The translations under genes and the position numbers were made by a program. A stretch of DNA of 64,000 nt from Pseudomonas pudica (GTDB lineage: Bacteria; Pseudomonadota; Gammaproteobacteria; Pseudomonadales; Pseudomonadaceae). Positions 42,057 to 50,031 of this stretch are shown here, in pieces. Under the pieces are notes generated by a model, which made no database searches, had not been told where the DNA came from, and saw only the letters and a list, made by a program, of their open reading frames with translations. The stretch lies in contig NZ_JADLJS010000025.1 of NCBI RefSeq assembly GCF_015680405.1, forward strand, positions 1 through 64,000, in the 5' to 3' direction. Within the stretch, counting starts at the first letter, position 1; each line of letters starts with the position of its first letter.

Positions 42057-43019
42057 ATGTCTGAAGTACGTCATTCGCGCGTCATCATTCTCGGTTCCGG
42101 CCCTGCCGGTTACAGCGCCGCGGTGTATGCCGCCCGTGCCAACCTCAAGCCGCTGCTGATCACCGGCATGCAGGCCGGCGGCCAGCTGACCACCACCACC
42201 GAAGTCGACAACTGGCCGGGCGACCCCCACGGCCTGACCGGTCCTGCTCTGATGCAGCGCATGCAGGAGCACGCCGAGCGTTTCGAAACCGAAATCGTCT
42301 TCGACCACATCAACGCCGTCGACCTGGCCAACAAGCCCTTCACCCTGCAGGGTGACAGCGGCAAGTACACCTGCGACGCGCTGATCATCGCCACTGGCGC
42401 CAGCGCTCGTTACCTGGGCCTGCCGTCGGAAGAAACCTTCATGGGCAAGGGTGTGTCGGCCTGCGCCACCTGCGACGGCTTCTTCTACCGCAACAAGCCG
42501 GTTGCCGTGGTTGGTGGCGGCAACACTGCCGTGGAAGAGGCGTTGTACCTGGCCAACATCGCCAGCAAAGTGACCCTGGTACACCGTCGCGACACCTTCC
42601 GCGCCGAGAAGATCCTGGTCGACAAGCTGCACGCCCGTGTGGCCGAAGGCAAGATCGAGCTCAAACTCAACGCCACCCTGGACGAAGTGCTGGGTGACAA
42701 CATGGGCGTGACCGGTGCGCGTTTGAAGAACAACGACGGCAGCAGCGACGAAATCAAGGTCGACGGCGTGTTCATTGCCATTGGCCATACCCCGAACACC
42801 TCGCTGTTCGAAGGCCAGCTGACCCTGAAGGACGGCTACCTGGTGGTCAACGGCGGCCGTGAAGGCAATGCCACCGCCACCAACGTCGAGGGCGTGTTCG
42901 CCGCCGGTGACGTGGCTGACCACGTTTACCGCCAGGCCATTACCTCGGCCGGTGCCGGCTGCATGGCGGCGCTGGATGTCGAGCGTTACCTGGATGGGCT
43001 GGCCAACGCTTCGTTCTGA
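42057..43019 (+). CDS. trxB: thioredoxin reductase
   Basis: NADPH-dependent thioredoxin reductase of 320 residues, with FAD motif IILGSGPAGYSAAVYAARA, redox-active Cys136-Ala-Thr-Cys139 (SACATCDGFF), NADPH motif VVGGGNTAVEEALYLA and C-terminal GVFAAGDVAD. Keeps thioredoxin reduced. ATG 42057 follows CAGGAGTTCGAC. The OxyR-type box suggests induction by peroxide. Confidence 0.97.
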   Translation: MSEVRHSRVIILGSGPAGYSAAVYAARANLKPLLITGMQAGGQLTTTTEVDNWPGDPHGLTGPALMQRMQEHAERFETEIVFDHINAVDLANKPFTLQGDSGKYTCDALIIATGASARYLGLPSEETFMGKGVSACATCDGFFYRNKPVAVVGGGNTAVEEALYLANIASKVTLVHRRDTFRAEKILVDKLHARVAEGKIELKLNATLDEVLGDNMGVTGARLKNNDGSSDEIKVDGVFIAIGHTPNTSLFEGQLTLKDGYLVVNGGREGNATATNVEGVFAAGDVADHVYRQAITSAGAGCMAALDVERYLDGLANASF

Positions 43020-43035
43020 TCCGAGAGCGCCCCCC

Positions 43036-43064
43036 AAAAAAACCGGCTCAATGGCCGGTTTTTT
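43036..43064. terminator. bidirectional intrinsic terminator
   Basis: An A-tract then CCGGC, small loop, GCCGG and a T-tract, between the convergent trxB and nadC. Confidence 0.92.
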
Positions 43065-43080
43065 CATGCCTGCAATCAGC

Positions 43081-43929
43081 TCACAGGCTCAACCGCATCG
43101 ACAGGTCCACCGCCTTCACATCCTTGGTCATGGCGCCAATCGAGATGTAATCCACCCCAGTCTCGGCAATCACCCGCAAGGTCGTCTCGTTGATCCCGCC
43201 ACTGGCTTCCAGTTTGGCCTTGCCCGCGGTAATGCGCACTGCTTCGCGCATCTCCTCCAGGTTCAGTTCGTCGAGCATGATGATGTCGGCACCTGCGGCC
43301 AGTGCCTGGCGCAGTTCATCGAGGCTTTCCACTTCGATTTCCACCGGCTTGCCCGGCGCAATGCGGTGCGCCGCAGCCACGGCCGCGGCCACTCCGCCAC
43401 TGGCGGCGATGTGGTTTTCCTTGATGAGGAAGGCGTCGTACAGGCCGATGCGGTGGTTGTCGCAACCGCCGCAAGTCACGGCATACTTTTGCGCCAGGCG
43501 CAGGCCCGGCAGGGTCTTGCGTGTGTCCAGCAAGCGCACCTGGGTGCCTTCCACCAAGTCTGCCAGGAAGCGCGCACGGGTGGCGACACCCGACAGCATC
43601 TGGAGGAAGTTCAGTGCACTGCGCTCTCCACTGAGCAGCGAACGCGCGGGCCCTTCCAGATGGAACAGCGGCTGGTTGGCCGTGGCGCGCTCGCCATCGG
43701 CCACCTGCCAGTGCACCGCCACGCGTGGGTCGAGTTGGCGGAACACGGCGTCGACCCAGGCGGTGCCTGCGATCACGCAGTCTTCGCGGGTGATGATGGT
43801 CGCCTTGGCCAGGCGCTCCGCCGGGATCAGCTGTGCTGTGATATCGCCACTGCCGATGTCCTCCAACAGCGCGCGGCGCACGTTGGCTTCGATTTCAGCG
43901 GTCAGGTCGGCAAGGCGTAGGTTCGGCAT
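43081..43929 (-). CDS. nadC: quinolinate phosphoribosyltransferase (carboxylating)
   Basis: Converts quinolinate and PRPP to nicotinate mononucleotide in de novo NAD synthesis; 282 residues. Signatures: ALLEDIGSGDITAQL at the N-terminus, LLDTRKTLPGLR (catalytic Arg/Lys), GGCDNHRIGLYDAFLIKENH, and the C-terminal EASGGINETTLR and VDYISIGAMTKDV. ATG 43929 follows TGGAG; an ATG at 43941 is also in frame. Confidence 0.96.
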   Translation of the reverse strand: MPNLRLADLTAEIEANVRRALLEDIGSGDITAQLIPAERLAKATIITREDCVIAGTAWVDAVFRQLDPRVAVHWQVADGERATANQPLFHLEGPARSLLSGERSALNFLQMLSGVATRARFLADLVEGTQVRLLDTRKTLPGLRLAQKYAVTCGGCDNHRIGLYDAFLIKENHIAASGGVAAAVAAAHRIAPGKPVEIEVESLDELRQALAAGADIIMLDELNLEEMREAVRITAGKAKLEASGGINETTLRVIAETGVDYISIGAMTKDVKAVDLSMRLSL

Positions 43930-44171
43930 GGTCGGCTCCACAAGCTAGATGCCGGCGATTATAGGGCAGGGGGCCGGTGTGTACAGTCGCCTCGGCGATG
44001 ACCTTTGGTCGGCCGGTGTGAGCAAGCGGGGTAAATCAGGGTCATTAGCCAGCCAGTGAAACGGCGCTGGCAGCTGTGCGGGTTTTTACCGATAATGGTG
44101 ACCAGTATTTGGCGTCATGACTTTGACGATCTTCAGCCCCTTTGGGCGAGACACCCTGCAAGGAGTACAGG

Positions 44172-46319
44172 ATGCAAAAAGAAGGCAAGGTGGTGCCCTT
44201 GGCGGCAGCCATCGATCGAGGCGGGCGTGCGCCTCTCCCTTGCCTTCCGGTGTTGCTCCTGCAAGTGCGGGACAAGGCCGCCTTGCAGTTGCGTCAGGGC
44301 CTGCAGGACTTGTTCGACAACGCCGACGACACCCTCTTCGAGATGGCCGACAAGGCCTTCGACCGCAGTGACCAGAACCTGTACTTCGAGGCCATGCGTG
44401 ACCTGCGCCTGAAGCGCAAGAGCATCGAGCGCGGTTTTCTCGACACCTTCTATGATGCCTTTGCCCGTATCGGCCAGGTCGACCTGCTGGCGCGCCTGGT
44501 CGAGCCGGGCAACCTGCGCAGCAAGGCCCAGGTGGAGAGGGCCGCCGCGATCGAAGGCATGGTCGCGCGGGTGCTGTCACGTGACGGCATTGCCTTGCAG
44601 CAACTGGGCCTGCGCTTGCAGCTACTGCTCGACCGCCCCCTGCACGAGCAGCACAACCCGCTGGGGCCCGCGGCGCTGTGCGGCTACTTCCTGGACGCAG
44701 GCCGTAACCTGGGGGTTGGCCTGCGGGTCAAGCTGGTCCTGCTCAAACTGTTCGAGCGCTATGTGCTGCGCGATGCCGATGTGATCTATGGCGAAGCCAA
44801 CCAATTGCTGGCCGCCGCCGGTGTGCTGCCCGAGTTGCCACCGGCACCGCGCCGGCGCGCCGAAGACCGGCGCATGAACGCACGGCGCGGGCCGGCGAAC
44901 CTGGGGAGCGAGGTGGGTGCGGACGCGGCAGGGCAGGCGTTCTTTGCCTCGTTGCAAACTCTGCTGGCCCCGGCGCGTGGGCAGTTCGCGCCTCGTTTGC
45001 AGGCGGTGGCCGCCGCCCAGCCAATCAGCACCGCCGACCTGCTGCGGCTGCTTTCGCATTTGCAGCACTATGTGCCCGCTACCCACGAGGACGATGATTT
45101 CGAGCTTGGCCAACAGCTTGAACAATTGCTGCTGCGGGTGAGCGTGCGCAGTGGCACACGGCGGCGCATCGACGTGGCCGACGAGGACATGATCAACCTG
45201 GTTGGCCTGCTGTTCGCCTTCATCCAGAGCGACGACAACCTGCCGGCCAGCCTGCGTGCGCTGATCGGGCGCTTGCATATTCCGCTTTTGAAAGTGGCCC
45301 TGCTGGACAAGGGGCTGTTCAGTCGGGCCAGCCACCCGGCCCGCCGCCTGCTCAACGAGATCGCTGGCGCGGCAATCGGTTGGGAATGCGGCAGCGACGG
45401 CATGCGCGACAGCCTGCACCTGCGGGTGGAGCGTATCGTCCAGCGCCTGCTCAATGATTTTGCCGAGGATGCCAGCCTGTTCGCCGAACTGCTCGAAGAC
45501 TTCCTCGCTTTCAACCAGGACGAGCGGCGGCGCAACGAGCTGCTTGAACAGCGTACCCGCGACGCCGAAGAAGGGCGTGCCCGTGCGCTGCAGGCCAGGC
45601 AGCAGGTGCAGCATGCACTCAATCAGCGGCTGCGCGGCCGGTTATTACCGCAGGTGGTGGTACAGATGCTGGTGCAAGCCTGGAGCCAGGTACTGCTGCT
45701 GGCCTGGCTAAAGCAGGGTGAGGCATCCCAGGCCTGGCGAGACGCCTTGCAGACGATGGACACGCTGCTGGTCAGCATCACCCCGCCGCATGAACCGCAT
45801 GCCTTGCTGCAGCAGGTGCCGGACCTGCTCAAGGCACTGCGCGATGGCCTGGCCAGCGTGGCCCTGGACTCGGCAAAGACCCGCGAGTTCTTCCTGCAAC
45901 TGGAGCAGTTGCACCTGCGAGCCTGCGCGGGTACCGCGATGCAGCCCGGTGGAGAGGTCCAGCCGTTGAACGAGGTGCTGGTGGACGAGGACATCGTCCT
46001 GGCGATTGCCGAAGAACCCGCTTGTGCTCCGTTGCAGTTTGCCGACGGGCAGGCTGTGGCGCTGCGCCAGGTGCAGCGCCTGCGTATCGGTACCTGGGTC
46101 GAGGTGCGGGACGAGGACGAACCGTTGCGCTGCAAGCTGGTGGCTCGCATCGACAGCAGCGACCGGCTGGTGTTCGCCAACCGCACCGGCATGAAAGTGC
46201 GTGAATGGAACGGAGCCAGCCTGGCCCAGGCACTGCACCGAGGCGACGTGCGAGTGCTGGATGACGGGCTGCTGTTCGAGCGGGCGCTGGAAGCGGTGCT
46301 CGACAGCTTGCGCCGTTAG
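44172..46319 (+). CDS. DUF1631-family protein
   Basis: Large cytosolic protein of 715 residues. DUF1631 proteins are conserved in gammaproteobacteria and this order, nadC-DUF1631-ampD-ampE, is common to pseudomonads. The N-terminal region is helical (MADKAFDRSDQNLYFEAMRDLR), the middle part is helix-rich, and the C-terminal 100 residues look beta-rich (RIGTWVEVRDEDEPLRCKLV). The start at 44172 follows AGGAG at 6 bases. No function is known; the old name thymidine phosphorylase has no support in the sequence. Confidence 0.88.
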   Translation: MQKEGKVVPLAAAIDRGGRAPLPCLPVLLLQVRDKAALQLRQGLQDLFDNADDTLFEMADKAFDRSDQNLYFEAMRDLRLKRKSIERGFLDTFYDAFARIGQVDLLARLVEPGNLRSKAQVERAAAIEGMVARVLSRDGIALQQLGLRLQLLLDRPLHEQHNPLGPAALCGYFLDAGRNLGVGLRVKLVLLKLFERYVLRDADVIYGEANQLLAAAGVLPELPPAPRRRAEDRRMNARRGPANLGSEVGADAAGQAFFASLQTLLAPARGQFAPRLQAVAAAQPISTADLLRLLSHLQHYVPATHEDDDFELGQQLEQLLLRVSVRSGTRRRIDVADEDMINLVGLLFAFIQSDDNLPASLRALIGRLHIPLLKVALLDKGLFSRASHPARRLLNEIAGAAIGWECGSDGMRDSLHLRVERIVQRLLNDFAEDASLFAELLEDFLAFNQDERRRNELLEQRTRDAEEGRARALQARQQVQHALNQRLRGRLLPQVVVQMLVQAWSQVLLLAWLKQGEASQAWRDALQTMDTLLVSITPPHEPHALLQQVPDLLKALRDGLASVALDSAKTREFFLQLEQLHLRACAGTAMQPGGEVQPLNEVLVDEDIVLAIAEEPACAPLQFADGQAVALRQVQRLRIGTWVEVRDEDEPLRCKLVARIDSSDRLVFANRTGMKVREWNGASLAQALHRGDVRVLDDGLLFERALEAVLDSLRR

Positions 46320-46446
46320 GAGCAACGGCCCTGCGCTAGGGCTGCAAGCATGCCCGCTCCCTCAGCATTACAATGATTCACATGCAAACGCCGTTGGCCA
46401 CAGGGCATACTGTTGACCTGTTCACGGCGTTTTCAGGATCTGCCCC

Positions 46447-47019
46447 ATGCAATTGGACCGTGCCACTGGCTGGTTCCACGGAATCGGAATCACCCACTGC
46501 CCCTCGCCGAACTTCAATCCCCGCCCCGAAGGCGAATCGATTTCCCTGCTGGTGATCCACAACATCAGCCTGCCGCCTGCCTGTTTCGGTACCGGCAAGG
46601 TCCAGCAATTCTTCCAGAACCGCCTGGACCCCGACGAACACCCTTACTTCGCCAGCATCAGCCACCTGACCGTCTCGGCGCACCTGTTCGTCGAGCGTGA
46701 CGGTACGGTGACCCAGTTCGTGTCGTTGCTCGACCGCGCCTGGCATGCCGGTGTGTCGTGCTTCGACGGGCGTGAAGGCTGTAACGATTTCTCCATCGGC
46801 ATCGAACTGGAAGGCACCGACGACCTGCCTTATACCGATGCGCAGTACGCGGTGCTGGAGCAACTTACCCGGCACATCCGCGGTGCCTGGCCGGCCATCG
46901 ACCTGGGCCGCATCCAGGGTCACAGCGACATTGCCCCGCAGCGCAAGACCGACCCCGGCCCGGCTTTCGACTGGCCGCGCTACCGACAGGCGCTGCAGCA
47001 AAAAGAGGACAAGGCATGA
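46447..47019 (+). CDS. ampD: 1,6-anhydro-N-acetylmuramyl-L-alanine amidase
   Basis: Cytosolic zinc amidase of 190 residues recycling peptidoglycan fragments by removing the peptide from anhydro-muropeptides; its loss derepresses AmpC in species with AmpR. The zinc ligands are His38 (LLVIHNIS), His159 (IQGHSDIAP) and Asp169 (KTDPGPAFDW). The stop overlaps the ampE start by 4 bases. Confidence 0.96.
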   Translation: MQLDRATGWFHGIGITHCPSPNFNPRPEGESISLLVIHNISLPPACFGTGKVQQFFQNRLDPDEHPYFASISHLTVSAHLFVERDGTVTQFVSLLDRAWHAGVSCFDGREGCNDFSIGIELEGTDDLPYTDAQYAVLEQLTRHIRGAWPAIDLGRIQGHSDIAPQRKTDPGPAFDWPRYRQALQQKEDKA

Positions 47020-47846
47020 GTTTTCTGGTGTTGTTGCTGGCGCTGTGGGTCGAGAAATTCTCGGCCCTGCGCCATCAGGTGCAGCGCGATGGGTTCTTCC
47101 TTGGCGAACTGGTACGCCTGGAGCGCAGCGGCAAGGTGCACCCGTGGTGGACGCTGGCCATCCTGGTACTGGCACCGGTAGCGCTGCTGGTGTTGCTGCT
47201 GCATGTACTGGACCCGGTGGCGTACGGCTTGCTGGCATTGCCGGTGCACCTGCTGGTGCTGATCTACAGCTTGGGCCGCGGCGATGCCAAGGCATCGTTG
47301 GGGCCGTTCCGCGATGCCTGGCGGCGCGGTGACGACCAGGCCGCGTTGCATGTGGCCGAGCGCGACCTTGGGCTGGCGGCCGACGAACCGCACAGCCTGT
47401 TGGTGCGGGTACAGGGCAACCTGCTGTGGCAGGTGTACCAGGGCTTTTTCGCGGTGATCTTCTGGTACTTCGTGCTGGGTCCGGGGGCCGCCCTGGCCTA
47501 TCGCCTGCTGGCGCTGTGCGGCGAACACAGCAAGCAGCCGACGTTGAAGGCCCGTGCCGAGCAGCTGAGGCATATCATGGACTGGTTGCCGGTGCGGGTG
47601 CTGGCCTTGAGCTTTGCCCTGGTCGGCAACTTCCTCGCGGTTACCCGTGTGATGCTGCACGAGGTGCTCAACTGGCACATCAGCGCAGCGCACCTGGTGG
47701 CCCGGGTCGGGCGCATTGCCGATGACATTCCCGAGGAAGAAGACAGCCAGCGCGGGCTGGGGCGGCTGGACAGCCTGTGGGAGCTGTTGCTGCGCTGTGC
47801 GGTGCTTTGGTATGCCGGGTTTGCGCTGTGGACGGTGCTTGTCTGA
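47016..47846 (+). CDS. ampE: AmpE inner-membrane protein
   Basis: Membrane protein of 276 residues with about four hydrophobic segments, encoded right after ampD (ATGA overlap). The conserved N-terminus FLVLLLALWVEKFSALRHQ and central LLWQVYQGFFAVIFWYFVLGP match the AmpE family. It belongs to the CobD/CbiB-like superfamily. Its role beside AmpD in beta-lactamase signalling is unclear. Confidence 0.93.
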   Translation: MSFLVLLLALWVEKFSALRHQVQRDGFFLGELVRLERSGKVHPWWTLAILVLAPVALLVLLLHVLDPVAYGLLALPVHLLVLIYSLGRGDAKASLGPFRDAWRRGDDQAALHVAERDLGLAADEPHSLLVRVQGNLLWQVYQGFFAVIFWYFVLGPGAALAYRLLALCGEHSKQPTLKARAEQLRHIMDWLPVRVLALSFALVGNFLAVTRVMLHEVLNWHISAAHLVARVGRIADDIPEEEDSQRGLGRLDSLWELLLRCAVLWYAGFALWTVLV

Positions 47847-47860
47847 ACTGACACGCTGGC

Positions 47861-47955
47861 TTCTTCGCGGGCTTGCCCGCTCCCACAGGTACTGCGCCGG
47901 CCTACGATTTGCGCGGCCCCTGTGGGAGCGGGCAAGCCCGCGAAGAGGCCCACGC
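47861..47955. repeat. REP inverted pair
   Basis: Facing copies (TTCGCGGGCTTGCCCGCTCC and GGAGCGGGCAAGCCCGCGAA) between the convergent ampE and tatD genes. Confidence 0.9.
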
Positions 47956-47972
47956 AGGTGCCAGCACTTCAG

Positions 47973-48749
47973 TTACCAGCCAAACAACTCGCAAGCATTG
48001 CGGGTGCTGGCTTCAGCCAGCTCCGCGACATCCACACCCATCACCTGCGCCAGCGCCCCGGCAATTTCCGGCAGGTGCTCCGGGCTGTTCCTCACCCCTG
48101 GGTACATGACCGGCGCCATGTCCGGCGCATCGGTCTCCAGCACCACGCTGTCCAGCGGCAACCGCGCCAGGGTCTTGCGCAGCCGTAGGGCCTGCGGCCA
48201 GGTACCCGCACCGCCAAGCCCAAGCCGGAACCCCAGCTTGATGTATTCGCGGGCCTCTTCGTAACTGCCGGCAAACGCATGTATCACCCCCGCCCGCGCC
48301 GGCTTGTAGCGCTTGAGCGTGGCGATCACCTGGGCATGGCTGCGGCGCACGTGGAGCAGGGCGGGCAGTTCGAAGTCGCAGGCCATCTGCAGTTGCGCTT
48401 CGAACAGCGCCTGCTGGCGGGCCTTGTCCAGGTCTTCGAGGTAATAGTCCAGGCCAAACTCGCCTACGGCACATAGCCGTGGGTCGCCGTGCAGGCGCTC
48501 CAGCCATTCGCGCAGCTGCACCAGGTGCTCCGGGCGATGCTGGTCCAGGTAGATGGGGTGCAGACCGAGCGCGGCGAACAGGTGCTGGTCGGCACAAGCC
48601 AGGTCCCACACCCGCTGGAAATTCGCCTGGTACACCCCCAGGACCACCATCCGCTCAACCCCTCGCGACATCGCGTTGGCCAGCAAGCGCGGGCGGTCGG
48701 CGTCGAAATCGGGGAAGTCCAGGTGGGTGTGGGTGTCGATCAGGCGCAT
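47973..48749 (-). CDS. TatD-family metal-dependent hydrolase
   Basis: TatD-type DNase/hydrolase of 258 residues, with metal motifs DTHTHLDF (start), VGEFGLDYY, LLHVRRSH, VIHAFAGS and ETDAPDMAP. Related to YjjV/YcfH. The ATG at 48749 lies 2 bases after the cra stop, so it is co-transcribed with cra. Probable 3'-5' nuclease or related hydrolase. Confidence 0.92.
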   Translation of the reverse strand: MRLIDTHTHLDFPDFDADRPRLLANAMSRGVERMVVLGVYQANFQRVWDLACADQHLFAALGLHPIYLDQHRPEHLVQLREWLERLHGDPRLCAVGEFGLDYYLEDLDKARQQALFEAQLQMACDFELPALLHVRRSHAQVIATLKRYKPARAGVIHAFAGSYEEAREYIKLGFRLGLGGAGTWPQALRLRKTLARLPLDSVVLETDAPDMAPVMYPGVRNSPEHLPEIAGALAQVMGVDVAELAEASTRNACELFGW

Positions 48750-48751
48750 GT

Positions 48752-49747
48752 TCAGGCCGCTGTAATGCGTTGCTTGAACGTTCGACCGACGGCATGCACG
48801 CCAGGTTCGTAGCGTTTGTCCTCGATCGCGGCCAGTGCCAGTTCCAGGGCGGTGGCGGCAATCAGGCCATGCTGCTGGGCCATGGCATTGACTGGCAGCG
48901 GCAGGAAGTCGAGCAGCTGGTTGTCGCCAAAGGTACCCAGTTGCAGCTGGCGCGAGTCGGCAGGGCGCGCTTGCAGGGTGTCGAACACCCCTTGCAACAG
49001 CACGTAGGAGGTAGTCACCAGGGCGTCCGGCAGGCCGCCAAGGTCGTCGATCAACTGCTGCATCAGGCGCTGGCCGCACTCACGGCTGAACGCTTCGCCC
49101 TGATAGCGGCGAACTTCGCCGGCATAGCCTTGCAGTGCTTCGTCGAAGCCGCCGGCACGTGCCTGGCTGACCGACAGCTCGGGGCGTGCGCCGATCAGTG
49201 CGATGCTGCGCGGGGCGGCGTTGAGCAGGCTGGCGGCCAGCTGGCGGCTGGCATCGCGGTCGTCGCTGATCACCGAGCAGAAGTGCGCAGGGTCCAGGCG
49301 GCGGTCGATGGCGATCACCGGCAGGCCTTTGTCCTGCAGTTCGCGGTAGCTGTCGTCCTCTGGCGGCAGGCAGCTGGCGACAAACAGTGCATCGCAACGG
49401 CGGGCGCGGAACAGCTGCTGCAACTGGCGCTCGCTGTCGGGCTGGTCGTCGCTGCTGGCGATCAGCAACTGGTAGCCGCGGGCGCGGGCACCTTGTTCGA
49501 GTTGCTTGGCGATGCGGGCGTAGCTGGGGTTCTCCAGATCCGGGAGAATGAAGCCCAGGGTGCGGGTATGCCGGCTGCGCAGGCCAGCGGCCTGCGGGTT
49601 GGGGGTGAAGCCGTGGGCCTCGACCACCGCGCGTACCCGCTCGACAGTGCTGTTGCTGATGCGCTGCTGTTCGGCCTTGCCATTGATGACGTAGCTGGCA
49701 GTGGTCACGGACACACCGGCCAGACGGGCGATATCGCTGAGTTTCAC
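48752..49747 (-). CDS. cra: Cra (FruR) fructose operon repressor
   Basis: LacI-family regulator of 331 residues. The N-terminal helix-turn-helix KLSDIARLAGVSVTTASYVINGK and hinge are followed by a sugar-binding domain. In P. putida Cra responds to fructose 1-phosphate and represses fruBKA. The GTG start at 49747 follows AAGGAA at a proper distance. Divergent from fruB with a Cra-type operator between; tatD follows 2 bases after its stop. Confidence 0.95.
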   Translation of the reverse strand: MKLSDIARLAGVSVTTASYVINGKAEQQRISNSTVERVRAVVEAHGFTPNPQAAGLRSRHTRTLGFILPDLENPSYARIAKQLEQGARARGYQLLIASSDDQPDSERQLQQLFRARRCDALFVASCLPPEDDSYRELQDKGLPVIAIDRRLDPAHFCSVISDDRDASRQLAASLLNAAPRSIALIGARPELSVSQARAGGFDEALQGYAGEVRRYQGEAFSRECGQRLMQQLIDDLGGLPDALVTTSYVLLQGVFDTLQARPADSRQLQLGTFGDNQLLDFLPLPVNAMAQQHGLIAATALELALAAIEDKRYEPGVHAVGRTFKQRITAA

Positions 49748-49904
49748 CGAATTTTCCTTGTTATTACCGGGGCTGGCTGTGAGCCCTGACCGGGTATTTT
49801 GACCCGGCGAGGGCGCCACGCGCAGACGACCATTGTCGCAATTGTCCGACAGGATGGGGCTTTTTCCTCGGCAGATTATCGAGTAACGTGGCCGCCTGGT
49901 CAGA

Positions 49905-49918
49905 TTAATCGTTTCAGC
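49905..49918 (-). promoter_or_regulatory. Cra operator
   Basis: On the minus strand GCTGAAACGATTAA matches the E. coli Cra consensus (RSTGAAWCSNTHHW) at all positions. It lies between the divergent cra and fruB, so it can control both. Confidence 0.8.
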
Positions 49919-49974
49919 TGCCGAATTTTCTGCCTCGGCTGCCATCCATGCAAGGCTGTTGAACTGGCCGTTCA

Positions 49975-49987
49975 TGTGAATTTCACA
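49975..49987 (+). promoter_or_regulatory. palindrome in the fruB promoter region
   Basis: TGTGAATTTCACA is a perfect dyad around a central T, 45 bases upstream of fruB. A TTGAAC (49959-49964) -35-like element lies just before it. It is shorter than a CRP site (TGTGA-N6-TCACA). Possible operator. Confidence 0.45.
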
Positions 49988-50031
49988 ACAATACTCCAGT
50001 ACCCGACCGGGAACTGCAAAAGGAGAAGGTC

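Noticed and set aside
49975..49987. CRP-binding site upstream of fruB
   Set aside because: TGTGA and TCACA halves are only 3 bases apart; CRP needs 6. Kept as an unknown palindrome.
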